DNA of 64,000 nucleotides, from assembly GCA_025642075.2 (NCBI GenBank), contig JAODUO010000645.1, forward strand, positions 77,501 to 141,500, written 5' to 3'. Of this stretch, positions 38,500-51,000 are shown one piece after another. The translations under genes and the position numbers were made by a program. The DNA comes from Ridgeia piscesae (Eukaryota; Annelida; Polychaeta; Sabellida; Siboglinidae). Position 1 is the first letter of the stretch. Each line of letters opens with the position of its first letter. Under the pieces are notes generated by a model, which saw only the letters and a program-made list of their open reading frames with translations, had not been told where the DNA came from and did not search any database.

Positions 38500-38539
<40 letters not shown>

Positions 38540-39779
38540 CTACATTATATATATATATATATATTGTTACTGGGTTCATTTAGATTCACTATACAAATAT
38601 AGGCACCTTTCTCAACACTGACTTGAATGAACTTTCAGCATCCTCATGTTACCTTCATCAGGATTATGCTGAATCATTCTCAGTTGTCATGTGACTTTGC
38701 CGATGGTTGTCACATGACAGCTGTTGCAAGAATATTTGGGACAGATTGTATTGATTACTGATTGTCTCTCTTGAATCTCAGTGTTGTTTATGGACCTCGT
38801 TTCATATGACAATTGTGTCAAAGTGATTCGTTTCAATGCTGATGAAGGCACAGTGATGATGCCAAAAGCACCATCTGAGCCACAAAGGATTCAGAAAGGT
38901 TATTTTATCTCTGGTAGGATATTGATGTTTTGAGATAAGTCTTCAGTGGCTACCTGTTGAAGACAACTGCCAGCATTCTCCAGAAGTTTCTTCTGCCTTG
39001 TCCTACAGGTGAACCAGGCAATGGTGGCAACTTCTGTCCTAGCTGCAAAGAAAGCATTGTAATTAACCTAATCTATATACACTAAACAACTGATTACTTT
39101 ATTTTATTTATTTACATAAGGGATTTATGTCCGTGATCACGATCATCGTCGTTCAGTTGGATTATGCACGTAGTACTGTGCGTGCAGTGTAAATTATCAT
39201 AATCCGGATACCACGTTGGGGTTACGCGAGTAACTCGATTAGCTCAATCGAAGTCGGCCTTTGGTTTAGGTTTGCAATTTTCCACACAGTGCTTGCATTT
39301 CTTTTCAGCATAGATTAATGGGAAACACAGAGAACTGCCCCAAGGCCAAGCCATGGGGTTCTCCAGATTTCTTGGAAAACGTCCTGCCTGCATGTAACAA
39401 AACTCCCTATTTATCCCAAAGAAGCCTAGGGATAGGCTGCAACCAATCACCATAGAAGAATTTAACCGACAGAAGATTTATGAGAAATGTTGATGGTTTC
39501 TTGCAGGTGGAATTTGTTGAAGATACTCAGCCTCTATCCATCATAGTAAGAGTCCCTGCTCTTCCAAACTGATATCTGTGCTGCCACTTATCAACCCGGG
39601 CCGGAGTGCCTTATTCTTAATTACTGCGCAGATCGCCGATCATTGTGTGATTGTTACCTTTTGCAAAGGTTTCTTACACGCTCTTTAGGAAATTCCAAAC
39701 CTACTGTCTACTGGATTTACCCCACGCCACTTCTGACACATACACGGACCGCAGACTTCATAACCGAAATCGTGAACAT
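34437..39779 (-). CDS. DMAC2L: DMAC2L / ATP5S (coupling factor B), complete
   Basis: A mitochondrial leucine-rich-repeat protein, historically called ATP synthase factor B and renamed as a DMAC2-like (distal membrane-arm assembly) protein. Coding exons on the minus strand: 39744-39779, 38954-39042, 37887-38098, 36447-36609 and 34437-34575. They total 639 nt, which is 212 residues plus TGA, with all phases matching; the animal proteins are about 200-215 residues. Family landmarks are FWRMLAVVFNRPDRERIKEV, GADRACAEWLMRCGAHVRW, EKWEKEYNTLP, IGFEHFEHVKELQKVRLHHC and LEISSCGDVTDDGLLSL, then SLLLYDLPGIRD. The last three blocks are the LRR part. The N-terminus (MFTISVMKSAVR) is basic with hydroxylated residues and no acids, as in mitochondrial presequences. 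It is divergent to SLC30A6. The first exon is the least certain part. Confidence 0.88.
34595..34675. repeat. Left ~81-bp direct repeat flanking a LINE fragment
   Basis: TATTCCTTAACACTGAGTGT through AATATTTCACTTGAC is repeated at 35121-35202 with only a handful of differences, on either side of the LINE 3' end. It looks like an unusually long target-site duplication. Confidence 0.8.
34676..35120 (+). mobile_element. Truncated LINE 3' end (reverse-transcriptase tail and 3' UTR)
   Basis: The plus strand at 34692-34724 reads FKRQLETHLFS, the usual last motif of a CR1/L2/jockey-type reverse transcriptase ORF. An AT-rich 3' UTR follows, ending in GCGCCTCCGAATGG...ATGGCGCTATATA and a TTATTATTATA tail. 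It lies in a DMAC2L intron, antisense to the gene. Only the last about 445 bp inserted, as expected for 5' truncation. Confidence 0.8.
35121..35202. repeat. Right ~82-bp direct repeat flanking a LINE fragment
   Basis: Second copy of the 34595-34675 sequence. Confidence 0.8.
35203..36446 (-). other. DMAC2L intron, no gene seen
   Basis: Unique-looking DNA with a GC-richer patch (about 35560-35990) that may be old transposon sequence. Reading frames here (for example 35961-36362, minus) have no recognisable features. Confidence 0.4.
36447..36609 (-). CDS. DMAC2L: DMAC2L exon 4 (LRR)
   Basis: Acceptor TTGAACAG and donor AC/GTAAGT on the minus strand. It encodes HVKELQKVRLHHCAYLEDAA and LRHLEISSCGDVTDDGLLSL, the most conserved LRR stretch. 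Confidence 0.9.
36610..37886 (-). other. DMAC2L intron with (CACT)n, (TA)n and a LINE-like 3' tail
   Basis: (CACT)n at about 37180-37235 is followed at 37300-37350 by GCGCCACTAAGCTCGGATGC and GGCGTCATAGAAG, resembling the tail at 45.45 kb. A (TA)n run lies at about 37670-37720. Confidence 0.55.
37887..38098 (-). CDS. DMAC2L: DMAC2L exon 3
   Basis: Acceptor CATTGTAG and donor G/GTAGGC on the minus strand; phase 2 in, phase 1 out. It encodes PDRERIKEVGADRACAEWL, MRCGAHVRWKGSEKWEKEYN and INAVDAELMEIGFEHF, which match factor B closely. Confidence 0.92.
38460..38570. repeat. (TA)n microsatellite
   Basis: Two long TA runs separated by TAGCTACA, within a DMAC2L intron. Confidence 0.9.
38590..38900. 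mobile_element. Transposon remnant with opposed hammerhead-ribozyme-like cores
   Basis: The plus strand has CTGATGA (38839-38845), a GGCA...TGCC stem and AAAAGC (38861-38869). The minus strand has CTGATGA (38661-38655) and GAAAG (38636-38632). CUGANGA...GAAA is the hammerhead core seen in Penelope-like elements. Both copies look decayed: AAAA instead of GAAA in one, a poor stem II in the other. Confidence 0.35.
38954..39042 (-). CDS. DMAC2L: DMAC2L exon 2
   Basis: Acceptor CTTTGCAG and donor AACAG/GTAGCC on the minus strand; phase 0 in, phase 2 out. It encodes LGQKLPPLPGSPVGQGRRNF and WRMLAVVFNR, aligning with the FWGWLNAVFNK part of vertebrate proteins. Confidence 0.8.
39744..39779 (-). CDS. 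DMAC2L: DMAC2L first coding exon (probable)
   Basis: Minus-strand ATG at 39779 has an in-frame TGA 15 nt upstream and runs 12 codons (MFTISVMKSAVR) to donor CGT/GTATGT in phase 0, as exon 2 needs. The peptide looks like the start of a mitochondrial presequence. Other short first exons cannot be ruled out. Confidence 0.55.
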
Positions 39780-40096
39780 ATCAGCTACTTGTCAAATGTC
39801 CAAACAATGTCAATCGCCATCTGGTGACACTTTGTGAAGTTACATTTGCCAAGAAACAGGAAGTGCTTACAACATGCGTCACATGTAAAGCTGCGTTTGA
39901 TTGCTGCGTCGGTTAACCAACAACGAATCAAAGAATCGCTTACAAAAACGATATAATGGCGGAATGGAAAACATGAGTAGCCACGTATTTTCGTCCTGTT
40001 GTCGTTGTCAATTTTGGTGACTGTAACTAACTGCATGCATTATAGAGTAAAAAATATCATCCGTTATCTATTGACATCAGCGTGTTGCAAACATCC
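39780..40096. promoter_or_regulatory. Divergent promoter / 5' UTR region of DMAC2L and SLC30A6
   Basis: Only 317 bp separates the two inferred start codons, which point away from each other. It is richer in CpG than its surroundings. No clear TATA box was identified, so transcription starts cannot be placed. Confidence 0.55.
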
Positions 40097-40112
40097 ATGG
40101 CATCAAATACAG
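40097..40112 (+). CDS. SLC30A6: SLC30A6 exon 1 (probable start)
   Basis: ATG in good context (CATCCATGG) encodes MASNT, then donor G/GTAAAC; the split codon g+ac gives Asp with exon 2. ATG 44092 in exon 2 is an alternative start. Confidence 0.6.
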
Positions 40113-43100
40113 GTAAACTCTAAATTCAAAGGTAAAACGCATAATTTTCACGTCGATCGTCAGAATTAAACCGACGTGTCTTGACAGTCGCCGCGACGCC
40201 GGTTGATGACAGTAGATGAGTGACAGTGAATCTGTATAGGGTACCTTCGTAAGAAACCAATAGTGGTTATTATATACGACGGGTGTGTGTGCGCATGTTA
40301 TTGAGTGTGTGACTGAGCCTCAAGTAAGGCGGCTGAAATAAGTTATGCCTTAATTGGATTCAATCTGAATATGCGACTCGTTAAGTTTATTCCAACCAAT
40401 AATTAATTGGTAAAAAAAATCTGGGCTGTAGGTACTATGTAGCATCTGGTGTTATGGGTTGTCCTTCAGCTTTGTCATTTTGATATGAGTGCTTGATGGC
40501 ATTGGCCATTGTGAATAAGGTATTCTGGACAGTGTCCCTGAACAGTCCATTTCTAGAGATGAACCAGGGGTATGTCCCCCTATATGACAGTATGTAATGG
40601 TCAAACAGTAACCGACTACCTCAACGTTTGATTTTAAGAGGGCTAGAGTCAATTCCAGTCAATCAATTCCAATTCTCACTCCAATTCATTGTGAAATTCC
40701 TTTTATTCATTTCCAATTAAATTTCTTTCAATTCAATTTTTTCAATTCCAATTAAATTTCTTTCAATTCATTTTCTCTCTCCAAATCATGGTTTTTCAAT
40801 TCAATTTCTTTCAATTCCATCTTTAATCCTTCAATTCCAATTCACATAACAAAAGTTCACCATAAAATTATACGATTAGTGTGCAAACGGTGGGGGGGGT
40901 TGTAATTGATTTGAAACAGTAGAGCAGCATATTAAAATGGTTTTGACTCACTGACACGCAGCATAATGAAGCATGCAGAAATAAGATAAACAGTTAATTC
41001 AGAATATTTCAGTGCATCAACCAGTGTTTAAACGTCAATACAGGCAAGGTGTTACAAACTGATTGAGTAGCTCAGAAGAACATATAAAACCACCGAATGG
41101 CTACTGTCACATTCTGCTTGTAATCTACAAGTATTGTCAGTCTTCACTGGGCTTATGTTTGCATTGGTAATCGTTCGACTATAACTGGTTACACTTTGGA
41201 CTGTTTGGAGATATCCTGGCTTCACTTGTGGAACCTGGGTAGTCCCAGTATTTGCTTAGATTGTGATACTGGGAAAGTGTGATTGTTATATGGGTAATTT
41301 TAATGTTCTTTGAAGCAGTCCCCACTCAGCACTCATTCACACAAGGCAGTAGGACAAGCCTAATTGACTTCCCATTCATAAGTTTCATCCACTGATTAGT
41401 TGCTGGGTAATGTTTAACCAGCAGCTTCATTGTCCAATGTTTCTTGATCATTAAACACCATTGCCTGCACAGCAATACTCCCAATTGTCTGTAAAAATCC
41501 TTCACAACATCACAACAAAATCAGATGCTCAATTCCTTTTCTTCCAATTCAATTACAAATCTTTCAATTCTAATTCAATTCAAATCTTTCAATTACAATT
41601 CAATTTTTTCCAAATCTTTCAATTACAATTCCTACTACAATTGCGGAAGTGAATTGGAATTGAATTGATCAATTCCAATTCTTTTTTTAATTGGTCCCGG
41701 CCCTGTGTGACAGTTTGAAACAGTCTGTCTATGTGAGTGTGACCAGGATCTGTGACTCTTCTCTGACTTGAGCCCCACTCCCTGATCACCAACACAGATG
41801 TACGTTGAGTGGAGTCAATTATATGTAAACTAAAACAGGCAATGTTATAGAGTGACACCAAGTGACCAAGCTATAATAATTACATAGTAACTGAAGATAA
41901 TCAATGAGCTGGTCCATCATGCTTTTTATAATGCAACTGCAGAACAGTCCACATCCGCTCAGATTTATTGAACAGGATATTGACAAATCCTTATTGGAGA
42001 ACCCAGATTGCTAATAAAACGATAATTGTTGGAACAGCATATAAATAAAAACTACTACTGGTGTAAAAAAATCTGCAGACGTTATGTTCCAAGTCACTTA
42101 TAATGTCCCAAAAGTTATGGACAGTGTATCTTTAAAAAAGATAAATAAAAGTGATGTTTAAGATGCACAAATACACCACAGTGCCATTATTAGTGCTAAT
42201 CACATTTAATATCCAGTGATTTGTGTTTAACCTTAAATGCAAAAATAACATGTACAAACTTATAAATAAATTTAGGACATAAAGTCTGTAAGCTGTATCT
42301 AGAACATGTAAACTTTTGGTGCAAGTAAAAAACAGTAAATAATGTATGTATGCAGTTTCAGATAAGAAAAAAATTGATGACACAGGTAAGTGTATTTGAA
42401 AGTGGAGAAATACATTCCATAAATAATGCTAATACATGTACTAACATGAAATGTGTGCTTCTTTAATATTTTCTTTCATAAAACCATAAAATTTACAATT
42501 TAATTCTTTTTAAATAGGTTGTTACTATCCTGTAGACATATTTATTACAATAATATTGGTTTATTCCATGTTAAAGTGAAACAAAAGCTTATTTTTTTCA
42601 TGTTATGCACATAAATTAACCATTTGCAACTACTGTCAGCAACTCAGAATTTTGTGGCAAAGTGGAAGATTCTAATAAAATGATTATATATCTTGGAAGC
42701 TGACATCTTTCACTTGGTGAGTGGTTGACCAACTTGATCAATAAGTGCAGAGCTGTGACGTTGGTTATGACGTGCTAGTGTCCTTGGTTTAATAGAAATG
42801 TATATAAATACACGAGCTCATTTATTGGTTTCTATTATATTGTGGATTCAGAAAGTGAGTCACAACAGTTTCTATAAGACCATACAATCCACCATAGTGC
42901 TGTAACATTTTTCAAATTACGTTAGTGGCATAACCAGCCAAAACCAAATTATCATAACAATATTTGCTAAGATGGTTAGCCAAAACATAAGGGTTCACTG
43001 AGCATGTTAAACAGGCCTAATATTACCATTTTTTTAAAGGTGCTGTCCGTGTAACTTGAGTTTTGTGTCTTCAGTGTTTTCTTCCAAACTGCTTGCATAC

Positions 43101-46100
43101 TAGTTTTAATTGTAGTTGCAACTGGGTAGGTTTTGTTAATACTTCTAGATGCATAGACCTAAATTGTTACACCTTAATCATAACTATAGTACGGTACCAG
43201 GTTTTTGTGTTCTTATTTCTTAATCTATAATTATTATGTGCACTGTTAGATTTATATATTTGACTACTGACTTGTTCCATGCAGACTACCCAGGTATGTG
43301 TTTTTAATCACCAACAAACTGTGTCACATGCCATAGAAGTGACACAGTAACAGTTAATACACCTGCCAGTCTACCACTGACACAGGAATATTATTATGTC
43401 CATAAGCTTAAAAACACACTTATTGTGTTAATAAGTAGCCATACAACTAATAATTCAAAAGATAGCCAGTCAAATTTCCGTTTTTTACTTTTAACCAATA
43501 TTTTGTCGACCACTGGACTGAAGGGTTTATTTCCCTCCAGATGTTGTTGCGATGTTGTTATCCTGGTGCTGTGAAATATGCCTGTTGTATTATCTTGGTT
43601 TCCAAACAGGCCATATAAACTGCACCGTCGGCAAATAAACTGTGGATGTAACATTGTTTCGGTGATGTATAGAAGAAGTTGCTCCCAGCGGAGGACTGAT
43701 GACTGTGTTGTTTCACTGGTAACTGGAGAACAGGATGGTAGGGAATATGTCCTGTCATACTCACCTGCAAGATCAAACAAATATACACAACGCAGAATAC
43801 AGCATCTTTTGTGTGGCTTTTAATAAAACCAGTCCAATGCAAAACACCTCACTCATAGACATAGCAAACATCACAGAGTGTGCACCAAGGAACTTCTTAT
43901 AGTTATAATTGCAGTGCAAAATGTTGAAGATTATAATAAAACATGCAGGCTTACACATCACACAGCACATGTCAGTTACTGTGATACAGTTAAAGCAAAA
44001 CAAACTCTGCGTTGTGTTAGCATAACAACACGACTGTACCACTGTGGGTAGTTGCTAACTGTTTACACCAATGTTTTCTTTCCCGTCAGACATGCGAATG
44101 AGAAGTGCAGCAGCCACGGTCGATGTGCCCGACATGGTAAGTCACACCTATTTCTTTTTATGGTGACAAACTTTACGAATGAAAGGATGTCGTTGGGTGA
44201 AATACAATACAATCTTCATAAAATCTGAAGGCCATAATCCAATAGTTGGGTGAAGGTTTTTGGACTTGTATTAAAGTTGTAAAAAAGGGCTCATTTGAAT
44301 TTATGATTGTTGACATGGCAACAGTAATGTCTGTTTGATCATCATCTGATTATAGTATTTCTGATCAGATACTTCGAATATGCAACTTATTGAGAAGCCA
44401 CAACAGGTGCAACTTGTTTCATACTCAGTCATATTTAATTGTAGTTCTTCACTCTTAGGACATTTGTAGTGTTTCAAATTGCGTTGTAGTAGCACTGTAG
44501 TAGCTCTTCACATATGTGCAATATGTTTCATTGTGACATTAACTTTAGCTCTTCAGATATGTGCAATGTGTTTTATTGTGACATTAACTTAAGCTCTTCA
44601 GATATGTGCAATATGTTTTCTTGTGGTATTTAACTTCAGCCTTGCAATATGTTTCATTGTTACATTTCAGGACACATTGCACACTTTCTTGCCCACGAAG
44701 AGGTCCTTGGTGTCTTCCCTTTCAAAAGAAGTTAGGGGCATGACAGCAGACAGACAAGTAAGATATTCTGCATTCATATAATCAGCAGACTAACACTAAC
44801 ACTAACGCTAACACTGTGTCATTGTAAACAGTCATCCCAGTAAATATGTATCATTGTAAATACTCACATGTGCATTCATCATCATTAATTCCAGACAACT
44901 ACGATCAACCAGTAGCAACCCTCTTTACATTCCTCGGGTAAAAACGAAAGCTGGATCCCGAGCTTTTTCTGTTGCTGTACCAACCGTGTGGAATTCACTT
45001 CCTGCCAGAAGGAAATATAGTTTCATTCCGTCAGCGTTTAAAAACCTATCTCCTTAAAGCTGCGTGTCCTCCGTAGATTCCCTGCACTTTCATCCATCCG
45101 TCAACGACTCGCACATTGTTATACGATTACAAGACTGCTTAATCCCTTGGTTTTGTCACGCCACTGAGAACGATCTTCAAGGATAATGGCACATAAGAAG
45201 TTGTCATCATCATTATTATTATTATTATGACATCATCATGTGTATTCTTATTGTTGTAAATAGTCAAAACATTATTCATTGAGCACTAGCATTCATCATT
45301 ATATATAACAATATAAATCAGTATACATGTATGTCATTGTTATTTTACAATATTCATCCTTGTGCACAATCATTCTGGTTGAACATCTTACCCAAATGAA
45401 ACCTGTGTTTAAAATTAATTCATCAATTTCTTGCATTTGATTACCAGTGCCACGGAGCTCTGATTATGAGGATATTGGTGCCGTAGAAGTTATTTATTAT
45501 TATTAGTATCGTTTATTATTAAGGTATGTCAGTTGGTGAACTGTCAGTGACGGAGAAACTCGGCTGTGTTACAAGTTAGTGAGAGACATACAATGACACT
45601 AACAGTGTACTGTTTGATGTGACCACAGGGCAAGAAGATCCTGATATTTGCGTGTTTCAACGTCCTGTGTTCAGTGATGCTGCTCGTGTGGTGCAATCAG
45701 ACTAACAGCATGGGTCAGTACATCTCACCCTTCGTCTCCCGTATGACTTTACAGGTTGCTTTAGAGCTAATGCAGGTTATGTAATTTGAGGCTTTACATT
45801 TTGTGTAAAAAATTAAGTTCTTTGTATAAATCCAATGCACATTGAGTCATTCAAAGAGTTATGATGTTGGTTTAAATAAATGTTCCCCTGAATTGGTTCA
45901 CTTGAAGAAGTTTGTTCCTGCATGTTTACATGACGTAGAGTCTTTGCGGGTTAAACAGACAACTTTCAAAAACGTTATTTGACACTTATTTGTGTATACA
46001 TTTATTTTATACACTTCCTAGACACCAGTTTATTATGCGCACAACACGTTAATTTAATTCTACTTTTTTCATAACATTTATTTCACTTTATAATAACTTT

Positions 46101-48880
46101 GTATTGATTGGGTAGTAGTTTCTTGCATTGCTGTTTGTTAATGCTGAATACTTTCTGTTGCACATTAGTGTGACTAGACATTAATTTATATTTATTTATG
46201 GAAACACTGTTGATGATCATTATTATTGGGTTACATTTCTGTTACTGTTGCAGCATTAACTGCCTACAGCTACTTGACAATCTTTGATTTATTCCGGTGA
46301 GTTTTACAGAGTCAGTAATGTGATTTAATTCATATTTAGTTACTTTAATCTACTGCAATTCATTCTGTATGTGGGAATTTTTATTTTTAGTAAACCAGTT
46401 TTTGTTGGTGTTTTATCAGTGCTTTTGCAAAATAACAAATTTGTAGAAAGCACCTGTCTTTTGAGTGTGACTAATGCATGCTGTAATCAGAGATTTTCAG
46501 AACTGGGAAGAAATAATTACAGAAAAATAGTTTTGACATATCCAACATAATTGTTACCATGGACTTGTAAAGACTATAACAAAACATATTGGTTGTCTAA
46601 GTGAAATAGTTTGTATAAAAATGAACTATACTGAAGACTGTTCAGCAATTTACAAATAAATAGCATCTTGTAGAATTGATTTAGGTGATCTTTCGTCTAC
46701 CATGGAGGTACATCACGGGCATCCATTGTTGCAGTTACATCATATTACTATCACTGGTTGTAACGTGATTGAGCTCATTCCCATAACTGTTTCTTTTCTG
46801 CCAGTTAGCGCTTTTAACATAACACACAGTGATGCTACCTTGGGAATGAATGACAACCCGATTTGTCCATAGGTAAAAGTAAATAACTCTTAAATAACTA
46901 CCTTTCCGGGTTTCAGTGACATTGTCAATTGGTAGGTAAGAGGCCGGTGAAAGTGAAGTGATTCTCAGTGCTTGAGAAGGTAACATAGAAGTAGCATATT
47001 AATGTAGAGATGAACAGATTTAAGATGTTTTGTTTTCACATTTCTGTATTGTTCTATTATGCAATTGAATCTCTTTCACTGACAGACGAAACAACTAAAG
47101 GTGTTTTATTTTCATGTTTTCGTGTTGTTCTATTACATGATTGACCCTCTCTATGACAGACTGTTGACGTGCCTCATATCAATGTGGGTCGGAAAACAGA
47201 AGCCAACGTGGAATTTCTCATTTGGGTGAGTTCTATGAATGTACATCATGTCATAATGTTCACTTACGTCAGATGTGTCAGTTTATAGCGTCTAGTGTGT
47301 GCTGTGGTACATTAGCTGCATTTCCCACTTACCATCTTTAGGATTGATAACAAGCTTTTCAATGTCTGCTAGTGCAAGATCAGATGTATGTGATGGTTTA
47401 AAGATTGGTGTATACCGTAGCAGTATATGTCTTCGCAGTACAACCAAAATAGTACAACGCATTATTTTAACATAATTGATCTATGAATGTGCTCATACGC
47501 AACATGCTGTCCTGTCCTGAAATGTTTAATATAAAGACATATTGCAATATTTATTTATACTATTTGTTGTTTTTCTTTCAGATATGAAAGATTTGAAGTT
47601 CTCGCAGTATTTTCAAGTACCCTGCTAGCCCAGTTGGGTGGACTGTTTATCTTCAAAGAAAGGTGCATATTTATGAGATATTGAAATCTTTATCACGACA
47701 GTGTTAGTCATTGGAGTTAATAATGTGTCACGTCTGTAAATGTGTAAAATAAAATGTACTATAGAAGCAGATTATGAGAGATGTCAAAATGTTTTATTAT
47801 CGGTTTATGTTCATAGACAGATCAATGGATTAGCATGTGTCAGTGAAAAAGGCATGACTTGGATTTTTTATTTTATAGCGTGGTATAATGTGAATGTTGT
47901 CTTCTGCTTACAGCATAGAAAGGATGCTGCAGCAACCTGAGATACACACGTACGTGACAATTGATGTTTAAGTCTTCTTTCATGTCTTAGTTGCCTGGAC
48001 TATTGTAAATAGCGATACCGATCTTTTTTGTATAGTTTTGCTTTGAGAACATGACCCATGATTAAAATGATATTTTAATCTATGCAAATGTTGCATTTTT
48101 GTAGTAGTTAAATGCGTGTCTAATTTGTTTTGATTTAGTTTATTTTGTTGTTTTATTTTATCACTCTCTTTGCAAGAACAGGAAGATGTTCAGTTTTGAA
48201 GTAGGTAGAATAATTACTGAATCACATGAAAGATACCTTGTAGTATTTCCAGATTTATGACATTTGCCAATTCCATATTGTTAATGATTGTAGAAAAATC
48301 ATGGATTGCCTTTACCCTGCATGTGTAAACAAAATAAATTTGGCTTCAATATTTTCCTTGTAAGAATAGTTTCCTCCATACTATTGGTCTTAGCATCCAA
48401 TGCAAAACATCATTGTTTTTAGTTTTACACGTAATTATTTACACTTCTGTCGGTGAATGCCAGTACTGATTCATTAATGTGATGCCGTATTTTCCAACAG
48501 GGGGCGCCTCCTCATGGGCACGTCCGTTGGTTATTTCTTCCACCTGGCGGTGACCTATAACATGGACAACAAAGCATTCAACCACGTCATCGAGGCGTCA
48601 AGTTCAAGCTGGCTACAGGAACATGTGACTGACATGAGTGAGAGGTTTGTCACTTGCTGCCGTCTAAGATCTAACCAGATGCTTCAGATAACATGTGAAC
48701 TAGGCAGCCCTAGGCACATCGAGAATCTAACAAGTTTCCACTTTCTATGTCTACTTTTAACTGGGAGTGTCCATGTTCAGTCTCTCGTCTTTGCCACATG
48801 TATACATAACCATGTCATGTCAACACACACATACATACACACATACACGCACGCACGCACGCACGCACGCACGCACACAG

Positions 48881-48918
<38 letters not shown>

Positions 48919-50220
48919 AATGCAACAAGCAAGTCTGTATCACATAAAACAGTTAAAAAAAATTGGCTGAAATTGGATGCATTCTCAGTAAACAATTTAT
49001 TATACCAATTGTTATGCTTTCTCTATTTTTATTCTGAAAGTGCATGGCCATGATATTCAGTCACAGTTGCATAGAATATTTTCAATAAAAACCTATAATA
49101 AATTCTTATCTGGTTTTCTTTTGCACAAGTAAAAAGTAGCAGAAAACCATTCTGTATTTACCGAATTGTATGTCCTAGAAGTCAGACTATTGACTAAATC
49201 TATACACCATTCACGACCTGATGTGTGTAACTAGTTAAGCACAACTTGACAAGAATCTAAGCACTAACAGTCTGCTATACGTGGCCTGTCTGTGTCTCAT
49301 GTGTGTTGTTGTCCTTTCACTTTCAGTATCTGCCACGTTGTGCCTGGTCTCAGTAAGTTGCTGCTGCCGCGACTCAACCCATTTGCACTGATTGGTAGCG
49401 CAGGAGCCGCAGCCCTCCTGGCCACCTACATCGCCATTGACGTCAAGTAAGTCGCTAGAGTCAGTCAGCCCCACTGTTACCGTCTGTGGTAGCTTTGGCA
49501 ATAATAATTAGGTTTTGTTTTTACATCAGGAACCACACAAAATTATAATATGCCTTTAATCTATCAACTAGGAATGTATTTTTAAAAGGTAATTATTTTG
49601 AGGTATTTTGTTTTCTAAGTGAATAAATGAAATGGTGAGATATTCACTGGATGGCACTACTGCAGCGTGTTTGAATTACCAGGACATTATTAAAGTCACA
49701 ATTGGCATCAGAGTAATTTAAATAATCACTGGGCATGTTTTTATCATAAAATTATACAGGAGATAAGTCTGTGTGTGTTAAGACTACCCATATAATACAC
49801 ATTGCATAAGTATGGTATGAATACTGCACTGGTTATGGAAATGTTTCAATGTGATTAGTCCAGTGAAACAAAGATTAATTGACTGATCCAATGTGTCACC
49901 GTTTGCCTGTATCTCAATTAAAACTATGCAAGCTTTGCACTTTAATTATTTGGATGTTTGTGTCACTGGGGACCAAATGAAGTGTCTTTGTTCCTACAGT
50001 GAGTACTACACGGCTGACACGTGGGCAGCCATCTGGATCGCAGCCATGACCTGGGGCACTATGTTCCCCATGTGTGTCTACAGCGGCAAGATCCTCCTGC
50101 AGGTGAACTTACTGACCTGACACACACGTCTGGTGCACTAACTAGTGGATACAACAGTGGTCTGTCATGATTAAGGCACACGCACGCACACACACACACA
50201 CACACACTACACCGTACACA

Positions 50221-50252
<32 letters not shown>

Positions 50253-50356
50253 CATACACTACACCATACACACGCACGCACACACTACACCATACACGCA
50301 TGCACACACACACAGACTACACCATACACACACGCATGCACACACACACACACCAT

Positions 50357-50392
<36 letters not shown>

Positions 50393-50737
50393 GCACACAC
50401 ACATACACCATATCCACACTATACCACACACACACCACATGCACGCACGCGCGCACACACACATTACACCATACACACACACGCACGCACGCACACACTA
50501 CACCATACACGCACACACACACATGCACACACATCGACTACACCATACACACACGCATGCATACACACACACACACACACACACACCATACGCGCACACA
50601 AACACACACACACACACATACACCACACACACACACACACACCATACGCACACACACATACACATACACCATATACATACTACACCACACTACACCCCAC
50701 ACACACACCACACCACACCACACCACACCACACCACA

Positions 50738-50798
<61 letters not shown>

Positions 50799-50880
50799 AT
50801 ATACACACACACACACACAACACCACAACACACCACCACACCACACCACACCACACCACACCACACCACACCACACCACA

Positions 50881-50920
<40 letters not shown>

Positions 50921-50938
50921 CACACACACACTACACCA

Positions 50939-51000
<62 letters not shown>

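Noticed and set aside
39244..39453. 69-codon minus frame as the DMAC2L first exon
   Set aside because: It has no donor in the needed phase, and its sequence does not resemble a mitochondrial presequence; the 39744-39779 exon fits better.
43394..43842. Frames of 81-128 codons on both strands
   Set aside because: No family was recognised. They overlap each other on opposite strands and lie in SLC30A6 intron 1; possibly old transposon sequence but not supportable.
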